Source of the DNA: Zonotrichia leucophrys gambelii
Taxonomy: Eukaryota; Chordata; Aves; Passeriformes; Passerellidae
NCBI RefSeq assembly: GCF_028769735.1
Contig: NC_088170.1
Coordinates: 60,793,585 to 60,857,584, forward strand
DNA length: 64,000 nt
Direction of reading: 5' to 3'
Part shown: piece by piece, positions 49,406-62,803 of the stretch
Layout of the letters: the number at the start of each line of letters is the position of its first letter
How positions within the stretch are numbered: position 1 is the first letter of the stretch
Notes under the pieces: generated by a model
Told to the model about the DNA's origin: nothing
Database searches by the model: none
What the model saw: only the letters and a program-made list of their open reading frames with translations
Translations under genes and position numbers: made by a program

Positions 49406-51872
49406 TGGGTGAATATATGCTGCTAAAATTACCTGATGAAGTTACAGTTTTCAGTTAACAACTGCAATCTGTTCAAGGGCTGGCCAGAAGAATACACTTA
49501 CATGAGAAAAGTGCAGATATGTTTTTTCTCTCATGCCTTTAGCAAAGGCAGAAGAAGATAACATGTACCTTAGTTTCTATATAAAAAGAGTAATGTGATA
49601 TAAAGACTGCTTTCCTCCCAAGGCTTTAAAAATTCCTTAAAGAAACAAGACAAAGATTTAGATAAATGGCTGACAAAAGAGACATGCAACAACTGTAATT
49701 CAGGATAAAGGTTGGCATTCAGTCCCTGGGAGATTTTGTTCATCAGGTTACATCGCAGAAAGACAGCTGCCAGGCATTGTCACATAATGCATTTGAGATC
49801 TATATACAAGATCTAGTGAAAATAACTGCTTTCCAATATTATTTATAATAAATATATTTCAAGTTCAATGGAGAGTTAAAGCTAAAACTATGGTACAGAC
49901 ACGTGTTTGTAGACAACTTGATCTAAACAATACAGTACCCAAAGCATGCCTGGTTAAATTAAGTTTTTTCAGTTTGCTCTGCTTGTGACAGGATGCTTTT
50001 GTATTGGGCTCAGGTCTGCTTCCATGTAAGTCACTGACAAAAGTTTTGGTGACTTTATGGGAACAGACTGGGCCCTCATTCCTGAATAATTTTCCATGAA
50101 TATTAAAATATGTGGAAAGATTAAAATCTGTTAATCTAAAATGGAAGACTCCAAAGCTGTTGTCCTGGAAATCATCAAGCTTCTCAGGCAATGTAGATGC
50201 CATCCATGAAGGAGCAGCTCTGCTCAGCCCACTATTTATTTGTTGACTCATATTTCAGCCTTAAATTCAGGGATACATACATTGGGCCATAGGTGCTGGA
50301 GGTTTGACTCTGGTTACAAGGTCTGAGCTCACAACATAGTTGGCTAAATGTGACAAAAAATCACTCCTCTAGGTGCCAGCAGCCAATTGCTACAGTTTTG
50401 AACTCCAAGTACTGCAGTGTAAACTCAGTTGCTTTTCTGGATAAAATAATGGCAGTGACTGAAATTGACTGGGACAGAGAATATGTCAGCACTCGGTTCA
50501 TGCACTTAAGTGCTGAAGCATTTGCTTCCCCAGTCTTGAAGAGCTGGTTCAAAAGAGATGATATGATTTTCAGGCAAATACTGGGGAATACTTATTTCAT
50601 ATTTTTGATAATTTTCAATACAACTATGGATTTATTTATATCATACAGCTATTCTTATATATTTCACTGGGTCAGAGAAGGTGAGAAAATTAATCAGATA
50701 CTTAGGTTAAAGCACGACTGCTTAGTGATATTAAATCTTTGGCATAATGCATCAATATGTTTTCCTGCATGACCACTTGGTCACCAGGGTCCTATTTATA
50801 TCACCCATAAAAGAAGCCTCTATTCACTTCAGTCCTGGCCTGATCAAGTTTGGTACCCAGGCCCTGAGAAAAGGAGCTGAAACCTTCCTTTTGCTGTGGG
50901 CTTGAACCAGGAAAGGATGTGTTCAGCTGCTGCAGGACTTGGCTCAACTAGAGACAGAGTTAGAAAGAACTTAGTCTTGTCTTTTCCCCAGTTACTTCCT
51001 TTTCAAACCTTCTGTGATAATAACAGACATTTGCCAGGGGTAGGGACATGCCTTAGGAGGCCAGAGATTATAAAGAGAAATTAAGAGGGTAGCTTCCAAT
51101 ACCAGCGTAATTTGGTATTCATATTGATTTAGGAAAATTGGGCAAAACTACTCTTGCTGCAAAGACTCTTACTGGTCTTCCTTCTCAGTGCTTTTTTTTG
51201 GAGAAAAGCACAGTTAAGATTCAAACCAGCTCAAATTTAATTTTTTTTTCATTCTATTGCTTCAAAATTTTACACATAATGTTATTAGTGTTCATTTACA
51301 TATTATGGATCTGGATTTGTTTGAAATTGCAAAGGTTAGAGACAGCATTGGTTCATATCTACCCCACAATAAGATGGGTTTTATAAGCATATTTTTCAAG
51401 GTGGACTATTATAAGTATAAATAGTTTTAATGAAAATATTATCCTTTCTGATTTTTTCCCTGCCTCAAAATTTTAAAAATTCCTGTTCCCATGATATTCT
51501 CCTTTTATCTTTCCATAATGGTAATAACATACTTACTGCTTGAGATGGCTTTTGTAGCTCCAGCTGCACTTCGGCATTTAATAAACTATAAAAGCCATTT
51601 ATTGCTTCATGGACTCAATCTCCAGGAACATTATCACTTAACTATATGATTGCCCAAAGCAACAAAAGGAAAGCTGTCTATACAGTAGATATATGCCCCA
51701 TTCATCTTTTTGTTTAGTTCTACTATCCAAAAGCAAATTATGGCTTTTTTGTACCACTAGTAATGTACCTTTACAAAATCAGTGAAAGAAAATGCACATA
51801 CTGTGCTCATACTAAAACTATTTTTAGGGAAAACCACCAGCTGGTAACTTCAGCTCTCAAATTATCAGAAAG

Positions 51873-51874
<2 letters not shown>

Positions 51875-51905
<31 letters not shown>
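51875..51905 (+). repeat. Poly(A) tract of 31 bases
   Basis: An uninterrupted A run after AAAGAT. It could be the tail of a retroposed sequence, but nothing upstream resembles a gene or SINE and no flanking duplication is evident. It may also be an expanded homopolymer. Confidence 0.75.
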
Positions 51906-51907
<2 letters not shown>

Positions 51908-54900
51908 AAAACAACCCGGATGTTTTACAGGCATTGAAACCAGGATGGTGCCATCCCAGTGCTCACTGCTGAGCCAACAGCAGGAAATATTTCTCTCTCA
52001 TTTGCATTTTTTTCCAATATTGAACATCCTGTCCTCTACCACTGCATTTCTCAATTATTCAATGCAGCTTTTCAAGTTGGCATTTGTCTTTGCTATACAG
52101 AATAATTTACTATCATCAACAAGTGTCACTGTAATTTTCCAGATGATTCATGACCAGGTAAGAACCCACAATTAAAAAAAAGAAATCTACCACTGTACCA
52201 CTGAATACCCTCCAATATGAAAATCATATTCCTTTCCAGTTTCCTGAATGCTTTCAGCCAGAGCAAGCATGTCCTCTTTTATCTGATTCTTTCCTTATTT
52301 TTCTGTAACGTTGCTGACTGTCACCTCAACAGATGAGGCAGATCCCCTGTCTCTGTGAAGGAGGCCATTAAAAAAAAATCACTTAATTACATCATTAGTC
52401 TTATCAACCTTGCATTCTGCTTTAACTCCTACAAAACCAGGCTCTAGAACACAAAGGCTGTATCCTGTACCCCTTCACCATTGGAATCTTCCCTGAGCAC
52501 CTCGCAAGTTCAGTATTACAGCATATTTCAAACACAGCACACTTCTGCACAACACAAGCAAAGCCTTTGTTTCTCTTTGCTGCTTACTTAGCTTCCACAT
52601 GTGTACTGTGTCTCATAAGCCTTTTGATGCTAATGAAATTACCTGACTCCTGCTAAATAATTAACAACTTGATCCTTTTGGGACCTCCAAGTCTTAATGA
52701 AAAATTTCAGTTTTCTCGAATGTTAAAAAATGAAGTTTTCTCTCTAAAGAAATCTGAAGAAAGTCCTTTAGTACAGTAACTCAATTTTTTGCTTACCCAA
52801 CTCTGATCATATTTCTGTTGGTAACTCTTCACAAGTTGTTTCCACTAATCACCTACTGAATCTCAGTGATAAAAAAAATTCAGAGCAACTCTTCAGCTTT
52901 TAACAAGAGTGAAGGAGGTCTAAATAATCCACTTGACACGTGGCAACTTCATGTCACATTTGGTTTTTCTCTACAAAATTTTCATTTTCTTTCAAAAGCT
53001 GATTAAATGCAATGCAGTCTTGACCATTTGTGAAAAATGCTGAATAGTCTTATAAATAAAATCACTTATTTTTATCATGCTGATTTCAATAAACCTGAAT
53101 AACCACTCATCAGATTAAAACTATCAAAAGAAGAATCAGAAACTTAACATATTTCACTTATTTTTTCACACAGCAGTAGTGTGGTTTGCTTGGTTGGTTG
53201 AGGTGTGAGGTTTTTTTCAGTTTTGGGGGTTTTTTTCCTCTTAACAGTATTTGTGTGGCATTTCATTCCTGCTCCTTCCATAACTGCAGTAAAAATGATA
53301 TATAAACTGACAGGAATCACTCTGCCTATTGCTGAAATTCACTGTGATAAAAGGCAACAGATGTTGAATAGCACAAATCAGCCACTGAAGAGAGGACCAA
53401 AAAAAGGAGGAAAAAAGGAAGAAAAATTCATTTACAAAGGCATCCCAGGACACAGGGTATTTGTACATCTACATCAGCAGAGCCTCTGAATTCAAAGGAA
53501 ATGATACCCAGCATCTAAAGTACACTATATAAACCATCAGTACAAAGTGTGCTCATGTCCATTAAATTGTTCATCTCCAAGAGAACAGAAATTCCTATTA
53601 AGAAAGAAGCAGTAGCATTTTCACAAACATCAGAAGAAACCAAATTCCCTTTCCTTGTTGCTGTATCTCCCAGTCGATGTCACTTCTCTGTGGAGGGAGC
53701 TTAGAGGGGAGCAACAAGGCAGGAAAGGAAGGAACATTTCAGCTCTCCTTTTATCTGCTCCTGACTGCCAGAACATAGGAGAGAACCCAACCCACCTGGA
53801 AGCTCAGTGGCTTTCCTATGTTAATTTCAGAATATACTGAAATTTCATAAATGCACCATACTCTTCCTTACCATTGGCAGACACACTCTACCAACTGATC
53901 ATCTCAGCTCAACACCAGCTTTCTTTCACACAACTTACACAGCTTTAGCACATTCTCCCCCAAATCACTCTGCCTCAAAACTGGAGAAGGATGGACTCAA
54001 CATACTTAACATAATAAATAAGAAATCAGCAAGAAGCCTAGGACACATAATTGTGTTAAAAAGTCATTAAAATCTATTGACTAATGGGAGTGTAAGAGGC
54101 AACAAGTACTCCAGCATCTGGTAAAGACACATTTCCAAGTGGTGGAAGACTGCAAGGAGATCCTTGGTTGAAGCTCTTGCTGGGCCACTCCACACGAACC
54201 TGTAACTAAAGCTGTTGTACATGACAGACTGTTATCCTAAGTATTGACAGAGAGATTTTTCAGGCTACTTAATTGATCAAACCCAAAAGATCTATGCTAT
54301 TTTAGTGTTCTTATGACTTTCCACAATCTACAGCTAGTTAATAAACTAACAATACCCCTACTATAAAAATAATGGGAGTTTTTCAAAGGTCAAGGACCAT
54401 GGTTTGAAAGAGGGGTGACATGCATTTCTAGCAGCAAAAATTATCCTTCTTCAGCTTTCTGCAATGATTCACAGCAAAACAGATATTAGTTTTGTCACCA
54501 TGTGAGAAGTGACGAAAAAAGGATTTTTACATTGACTCTCACAAGTCATTGGAGCTTCTCTACTCACACTGTATCCAAGTGGGGCAGAAAGAGTTGTAGC
54601 AGAGGAAAAGCAATCTTACATGTAATAGGGCTGGGCAGCTGAAAGCCTCGTGCCTCATCAAAGCAAGGGGGAGATGGCAGCATGAGCAAGGTTAGCAATC
54701 TAGGATAAGGAGATTTGAGAGCCAATAGATAAGGGGGATGCAGAGAGATAAACACATGGGCATGAAAGCAGGAGAGATTACGAAGGACACAAAGCTGACT
54801 GGGCACAGGAAAAAATGGAGAGCTGGAATGGGAAAATCAGGACTGTGAAATGTTTCAGGGGATTACAGAGCCAAGGGAGGTGCAATACCAGGATAAAAAT

Positions 54901-57900
54901 AATGATAGGGAAAGAGAAAGGAAGTGAGAAACCAAGACTTTGGGCACTTAATTTCTGCATGTAATAAAAATGGAATTTCAGGGTAAGCAAGCAAGAATTT
55001 TGCTGTTCTCTGCAGTCCTTGTCCACAGCGAGGAGCACTGATATCTGAGTATTTTATGTATAGTTGTGTGGTTTTATTTTCTAATGTGATAACAACTCTT
55101 TTTATTATATTTACATGCCATTCATTTTTACAGGTTTAAAAATATTTTATAAAATAGCAAAGACTTGTTTTAAATTTACAAAATATATCAGCTGAATTAT
55201 TTGATATTTAAAGAGCTAAATAAAAAGAAATACCAGATAAAGAGATACGAGATTAACCATGTCAACAACAAATCAGCTACACTTAACATGTTTCCAAACT
55301 CCTAAGGAATAAATAATTTTTTTAATAGGAGCCAGAGAAGATCTTCCTGTTCATATTCCTATTACTCATCTAATTACATCTATACAAATTATGCCAAATA
55401 CTGATTCTGTCTGTGATCTCCATTTTCCTTAAAATTTAAATGCTAACAAGACTAAGTTTGGAGGTCCCTGTTTAAGACACGTGTTGGGAACACAATTCTA
55501 TTTTGATGAATCTGGGCTGCTCCTGACCTGTAATTCAGCACAGTTTAACTAGGGAGGTCCCCATCTCCTGCTTCAGGTTAGGTAATGGAATGAGTAATGG
55601 AAGTCCAGCCTAAGCAATTTTCAATGAGAAGTAATAATTTTTAAGAGGAGAACTCTATGTTTAACTTTTGCACTAGAACACGTATATAATATTATCACAA
55701 TATAGCAAAGACAGAGCTCAAATTATATGTTTTACTTTAATTTGAAAAAAATTCTATGAATATTTGCTTTATATTTTTCTTGGAACTTTTCTGAATAGAA
55801 GAAATCTCATAGATGGCTGTAGATAAAAACCTGTGGATAGTTGACAACTTTCTATCATTACAAAGTCAGGAAAAAATCCAAAAAACCCCCTATCTGCTTA
55901 ATGTTACTTTCTAATCCAAACAGAAATCATGAAACAGAAAACTCTTAAAAAGATGCTTGACTAAAGCAGTGAATGAAATCTAAATGGGAATAGAAAGGAT
56001 AAAGCTGTCAGTATTAATGCACACATGCTTTTCACATGACATTGCCTTTATACTTCTAACCTGTTATGCAAAAAAAAGTCTTGTAAAAATGGGGTTTCAA
56101 TAGTTTTGCCTTCTGGGAAAAAAGATTTTGACAATGTCTTCACAGAAAATACAATTGCATCACAGGCACAAACACCAGAACATATGGTCTAATTTCACCT
56201 AATTTAATCTAACTCGCAGAATAAGAAAATATTTCCTCATAAAATTTCCAGTTCTCAGTACTTGGGTAGTATCAAGCAGTTATGGCAAATAGATTTATTC
56301 ATCTTGTATACACAACTAAAAGTGAAGGAAATTTAAGCGATAATAAAAACAGATTCTAGGACAGCATTATCAGTTTTTTTAGAGACTGTATTTTGATTTC
56401 CATTACATTTCTCTGAGATAACTGCAAGACACTTGAGTTCAAGACTTCATCAACAGCACACCCTGGCATTTCCATCTCAAATGCTGAAAAATTAAATCTT
56501 TATTAAAGTTTTGGAGGATTTTTGCATATTGTGAAGGGTGTGGAAGGTCTTTGGCAGATAGAGACTTTGGCTGGGAATCAGGGGTTGCACTTCAGCCTCT
56601 CACAGGCTTCATCAGCTCCCCAGACAGACAAGGGGGATAGCAGCTCTATTTATCTCTCTGGGCTGAAAGCCCACATCTAGTTACTGAAATTAACCAAGAT
56701 ACTGTCTGTCAGCTCAAGTCACCACACGTGTGTTTATAGCCAAACATGAACAGGGGATTTCACTGAAGTTTAAACCAACACCCTCTGTCTTCCTTTATCC
56801 ATGACAGCAGATCAGCTTGTGTGTGGTTTTTCCCAGGTGACAAGGAGAGTGCATGCAGTAACCGTATCTCAGATAAGGGGCTCTCAGAAGAAGGAGAAGC
56901 TACCTTGATCATTTGTCCTTTTGTGAACATACCTTTGTTATACATATACAGAGCCTCAGAAAACAGATTCTTCTCACCTGTTCCTCTGAACAATAATATT
57001 TTGGCCCTTCTGCCATTCTGTTCCTTTATAAAATGAGAACTGACTTCTCTCAAGGGGATTAGAGCTGGCATTCACTAAAATGGCTACAGTGATGAGTTGA
57101 GTAATTCTGGCTAGGAAAAATGAAATGTAACTTGTACATGCCATTTTCAACCTTCCTTGAACTTCCTACAATCAAACACATTAAAATTGTAAGTTCTAAT
57201 ATTTTTACAGCTGCTTAGATATCTTCTTTACACTGAGAGCACCCTGATGCTTTGCAAGGAGCGAGTACCAATATTTGCTGTGTTCCCATCCTGAACTCCC
57301 AGGACCTTCCAAATTGGTTCAAAAGGTACAGTTAAAATATTTCTGCTTATCTGTCTCTGCTGGGTTTACAGTCTTTCCCCATCCACTCAAAACTGCTCTG
57401 CTATCCAGATTTTAGGCACTATTCGTGGTCATAAATATTTCCATGCCTCCTTTCTAATTAGTATGAAAAAACAAAAACTGACAACATGCAGTGTGGTTTC
57501 ATGACCTTCATTCCTCATCAAGACCCTAAGAATTAAGTTCTGAATAAGTTTTTGCTTGCTGTTGATCCTAAACATTTCAAATGCATGTGCTTAAGCCTGC
57601 TGGAGGAGGAGATTTCATCTGACAGAGATTTCAATACAGCACAGCTCCTTTAGACACTAAATACAGATTATGACACTGTTAATCCTCTGAATCCAATGAG
57701 CTCGAGATGAATTTGGCTGTCCCAATATCTCAGCACCCACAGATGCTGCAAGTGCACTGCAACATTCAGTGTGTTGAACTTTCCTGCCTAATGCCATACA
57801 TCACCTCTGCAGGAAGGGTGTGTGCATGACATCCAACATGTAGGCTAAGGAGTCCATATCAAGGCTCCTAAAACCTAATATCACCTACATATACAAATGC

Positions 57901-59517
57901 ATACAGAAAACTAGCTTAAGTTTCACATGGTGTGAAAGTATTCCCTTACAAATATCTTCCAGACTGTAAGTACTTCTGTGTGGGGATAAGAAAACCAACC
58001 AAGCAAAACCCACCCGTAAAGTGGCAGTGTGCAGGAAAAAAGATGAAATAAAGACAGGAAAGCATCTGGGATACACCTCCCACTGCAAGACTGTTGTGAT
58101 TTCTTAGGGTGCAGGGCCAGTTTTTTATTGCTTTCTAAAATAAAGAACATCTGGGGCTGCTTCATGTGGTTTTTGGACACTTGGCTACCAAGCTGCACAT
58201 CCAGAGCAGCACAGGTCTTGATTAGCACCTGTGCCATATTAATATATGCTATGCAAATACTCAGATATTGCAGGACATCTAAAATTACATTAGGTGTCCA
58301 TGGGCAAACAATGGAGTCCTACTCCAAATGTAACATCCTGTTATTTACTGGCCTCTGAGTCTGGGATTATTCAGGTTGTTTCCACTACTCCCCCCAAATA
58401 TCAATCTGTCTCAAGGTACTCCTGTGTGTCATTTTTTCCTTCAAACAAATAGAATAAACTCGTAAAATTGCAGGTGTAGCAGAAAAACTCTGTAACAGAA
58501 AAAAATAACCATCATCTTTAGTGTGTATCTACTTCTGTAAAGCAGCAGCACAGAGTTGGACTGGACAGTGGGTTTATAAAACAAAACATTTGTAGTAAAG
58601 GGTAAGAGAAGACAACACAATGTATGCAAGACCATAAATTAAGATAAGCATTGTGTAAGTTATTTATTCCAAATCAGCTCATTCCAATTCCGTTTAAACA
58701 GTATTTCCCTATGTGTAGCCCCCTGAAAACCTAAGCAACAAAATGTGAACAAATCTGTAGAGGAAAAGATCCTAAGATTTTATCATGCCTAATTTTGAAT
58801 AAAATGAGACACTTTTGAGAAGAAAAAGAAGTCAAAGCTAAAAAAAAAAAGTAGAAAAAAAGTAGCAGTAAAAGAGCAAACAGATCAATGAGACTAAGAC
58901 CCCTGATAGACCAGAATTATGATTTCCTAACTACAGTCAAAATCATATTACAAAAACAAAATGGAAAAACTATGGTTTTCTTAAGAAATATATAGCTGAG
59001 TTATAACTCCACAGGGATCTACCCTAGCATTAAATTCCATTTCAGCTCCAGATTACATTTCTGCTGCTTGAGAACAAGAAAGGCAGAATAAACTCAGACA
59101 ACACTATCTGCATTGCAACTTGCTCCAAGTCAAGGCCTTTGTTCTGCTCAAACGAGCAATGGACAGGCTATCACTGCTCTCTGACAGCACTTCCCCAGGC
59201 TGGCCTAATAATTAAAAATAAATCCAACTGTACCATGGCAGTATTTACACAACATCAGTCACTGGGGAAGCTTTGGTGACTATTTTCTTTCCTTTGAATA
59301 GTTCATCTTAAAATGCATGCTTGTGGCTTTGTGGAATCCCATCAAGAAGGAAAAAAAAAAAGGTATAATTAAGACATTGCAGGAAACTCTTACTTTCAGA
59401 ACCACCCAGAAATACATTGCTGGCAACTCAGTGGTACTAGAGATGCATTTGAAAGCCAAGAAATCATAGCTGTATCCAGATCTGCAGATATTAAACTTGG
59501 ACAGTGAAGAATGCTTT

Positions 59518-59537
59518 TTTGTTGTTGTTGTTGTTGT
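59518..59537 (+). repeat. (TTG)n microsatellite
   Basis: Five to six GTT units following a T run. Confidence 0.7.
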
Positions 59538-62461
59538 GTAATCAGGGCGTATTCTCCCCTTCAAACTTTTCTATGACATTAATTTTCCCCAATCCTTGAC
59601 TACCTATCAATGCCTGAGATCTGCCACCTACAAAGTAGGACTCATAAAGCCTAGAGGGAGATTTATTGGCACTCTATGCAGCATTAAACAAGGAAGTTAA
59701 AAAAATTATCTGAGACTGAAGCAATCTTTATTTCATAATGTCTGTTCCCCTCTGGTTCCTTAGCTGATTCTTTGTCAGAACAAGGGTCAAAACAATTTTT
59801 TGGAGAGAGTTTAGACATCACATGAAAAATAGCACTCATTAAAACAAAAAATAGTTATCTTTCTCTAAGGTCTCTGAGTTTCTTCTAGGATCCTTTACCT
59901 TCAATTTTTATTCTGCATGGCAAGAATAAGTACTCAGGAAGGTTTGAGCTGGTTTTCTTAATACAGTGTTTCACTCTGTTATGATTTCTTTAGGCAAAGG
60001 TGTTCTAATTAATTAAAATTGAACTACTGTCAAACAAATTTAAACAAACAGAGAACTGCGAGTAGCTAAAATTTAAAAATCACTTTCAGCACAAACAAGC
60101 CCACTGATATAGCAAAGCTAACCCACTCATTTCTTGATTTGTCTTCTGTTCCCCAATTAAGAACATACACAGCTTGAATTTTGCTTCCAGGGCTGGTCTT
60201 TAAAAACAGTTTAAGGTTCAGCTGCTTCTCTCTCACTACTACACAATTTCTTTGCTCTTCTATCTCAGGAATGGAGATAATGAGATCAGGCTGACCTGGC
60301 TGCCCAGGGAGGCAGCAGATTTGTCCCTTTTCTTACACCCTTGCCCTGCAGAAACATGTCACACCATTTCAGGCACCTCAGAGGGTCAGTGACCTGCAAC
60401 ACTCTCCCAATTCATCTTCTCCAAGCAAACTGCAACAACACGGGCACTTCTGTGGCTCTACTGATCAAGCAGGCACATGGAAAAACTTTCACAGCATATA
60501 ATGGTGGATCTACCCACCACCTTTCAAAATAGAAATTTCCACATCCAGTGATAGGTTTTAATGTAAATAAGATGCTCTCAGTCATACTGTTTGGGTGTTT
60601 GGGATAGAAATATGGATGATGAAGAAAGGACAGCTACACAGATGGCAGATGAGCTGAACATTCTCTCCAAATTTATGGATGAGTGTACATTCTCCAGTCA
60701 ACATCACTCCTTTCTCTCTCCTAAAAATAACAATCACCAGAAGCAGCAAGGACCTTGGTAACAGACTAGAAAGTAAATTTTCGGGAAAGCTGGGAGGAAC
60801 TGCCAGTACCCTGAAGAGCATCATTAAATCTTAACTGGTAGTACACTTAAAAAAAAAAAAAAAGGCTGTACTCAAGTTGATCATAGGAATTTGAAGGAGG
60901 AAAATGACCTGTAATGAAGACTAGAGTTCTATACATTTTGTTAAAGGAAATAAATACTTGAATTGATAGTAGAGAAGGGCACAGATATTTCCATGGTTCC
61001 ACCATCTACTTGCCAAATATGTCAACTGTCTCAGGCTATTGGAGGGAGGGCAAACACCTTACCAGGAGATCATAATCAGCCATATTTCCTTTCACTCCAT
61101 TCAGCCCAGGTTAACTGTCACAATGGAACAGCTGTGATCAGCATTAATCAGTCTAAAACAGTACTGATGTTCTGTTAATACTCTTTAGGAACACCAAGGG
61201 GCAGCTTTTCCTCTCTACAAATAAACATGTGCACCACAAGGGCCAGGCTCTCCTTTCCAGCTTTAAGGCTTGAAAAGCATCCAAGTAAAGAAGGGTCAGA
61301 TAGAGAACAGCTCTTTGAAATGCCCTTCTTTGGAAAAAAAAAAAATTAAAATTGCATATACTTCAAAATTGCAACTGTAAATTGTTGTAGCAGTCTCTGC
61401 TGGCTGGCAGACAGGATGATTGGTGCATGTCCACACAACACAAGAGGCATTAACCACTGGACAGAATCCACATGGCAGCAATAAGAATAAACAGATGGAT
61501 GGGGGAACCCCAAACCAACAAATACACATGACAGTTTAGTCTAAAAATAAGACAGCCAATGAAGAGACATAGCATGAAAACAGTCATCAATTACTCAAAA
61601 GGCTGCTGCCAAGAGTAAGAAAGTAATGTTTGGTAGAGATTATTAGCAAATGATAGACCCAATATCTAAGAATGATTAATAAGAGATGAGATTACTAAAG
61701 AGCTCACTTGAAAAGTTCCTCTGATGCCAAGCAGCATCTGTAGCTGTTTCTGAATTGGTTTTGTTTCTCTCTGCCAGATACTCTCTGAATGTTCCACACA
61801 GCTTCAGAGAGAGTTGTTGGGGTGTTTTTTGTTTTTTTTTTTTAAATAATGATCATTTTTAGTATTGTTCCATGACTAGGAAAGTTCTCACTCTACAGCA
61901 CTGAGGCTGTAAGAGTGAAGGAAGACATTCATGCATTGACTTTCAGGAATGACAATTTATGACTACCAAAAATTCAGTCATTTTCCTACAGTTCTGGAAA
62001 AGTTGTATTTTATTTCCTAGTCAAAATGTCACAACATTTATAAAACAAACAGCATGAGAAAAAGCATGTCCATTTTCTTTATATCTTTGACATCTTTCCA
62101 TCATAATTTATATTTTATATCTGCTCAGGACTTTCAAGTGACATTTAAAGTTCAAAAATTTTATAATGGAAGGAAGATCATCAAATGGAATATTTAAAGG
62201 GAATTTATAAAGCATTGCAGATATTAGGAAAAAAATCTTTTCTAGAAATCAGACAGCAGGAGATTATAATTTAAATAGATATTGTACTACATATTTTTAA
62301 AAGATGCATTAATTTATTGTGATTATTAGGGGAAAGAATCAAATTAATTTACAATGAATTATAATTTTTACATTTAAATAAACATTTCATGCCGCTTTAA
62401 CTGTATTTGTACAATTGTTGACTGTTTTCCAGCAGGTTATGATAAGAAGATCTATCTGGGG

Positions 62462-62803
62462 AATCACAGAATGGTTGAGTTGGCAGGGAACTCCAGATAT
62501 CCTGCCACTCAACCCCTCTGCTCAAAGGAAGATCACCTACAATCATTTGCTCTGGGCTGTGAACAGCTCTTGGATATCTCCATGACAGGTGATTCCACAA
62601 GATCTCTGAGCTATCCATGCCAAGTTTCCATCCATCCTAACAGTTTAAACCACAATGTTCTTTTTTTTTTTGCATGAATGGATTTTCCTATCTTTTTTTG
62701 TGCCTGTTGCCTTTTGCTCTGTCACTGAGCAGTCTGACTTCACCTTCTATACAACCCATCTGATATTTGTACACATAAATAACATCCCACTGATCCCCCT
62801 CCA
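62462..62803 (-). mobile_element. CR1 LINE 3' fragment (reverse)
   Basis: It begins ATCACAGAATGGTTGAGTTG, the reverse complement of the CR1 3' end. ACTCAACCCCTCTGCTCAAA, TTGGATATCTCCATGACAGG and TGATTCCACAAGATCTCTGA then match the order of the family. Further on come TGCCTGTTGCCTTTTGCTCT and CACATAAATAACATCCCACT. A T run of about 11 (near 62660) interrupts it. Moderately diverged, 5' truncated and noncoding. Confidence 0.8.

Larger units (their letters stand above)
49406..62461. other. Unique AT-rich noncoding sequence
   Basis: Thirteen kilobases without a gene or repeat family that I can name. Simple sequence includes 31 A's at 51875-51905, a (TTG)n run at about 59518-59537 and about 15 A's near 60850. 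A 140-codon frame at 50350-50772 starts with GTG and has no domain. The reverse frame at 56760-57071 (103 codons) is likewise unrecognised. 52590-52760 is rich in octamer- and homeodomain-like motifs. Confidence 0.5.

Noticed and set aside
50350..50772. 140-codon forward frame
   Set aside because: It starts with GTG in AT-rich sequence, has no recognisable domain and no conserved-looking residues.
56760..57071. 103-codon reverse frame with a plausible-looking protein
   Set aside because: No family recognised, an overlapping forward frame is also open, and there is no splice or promoter context.
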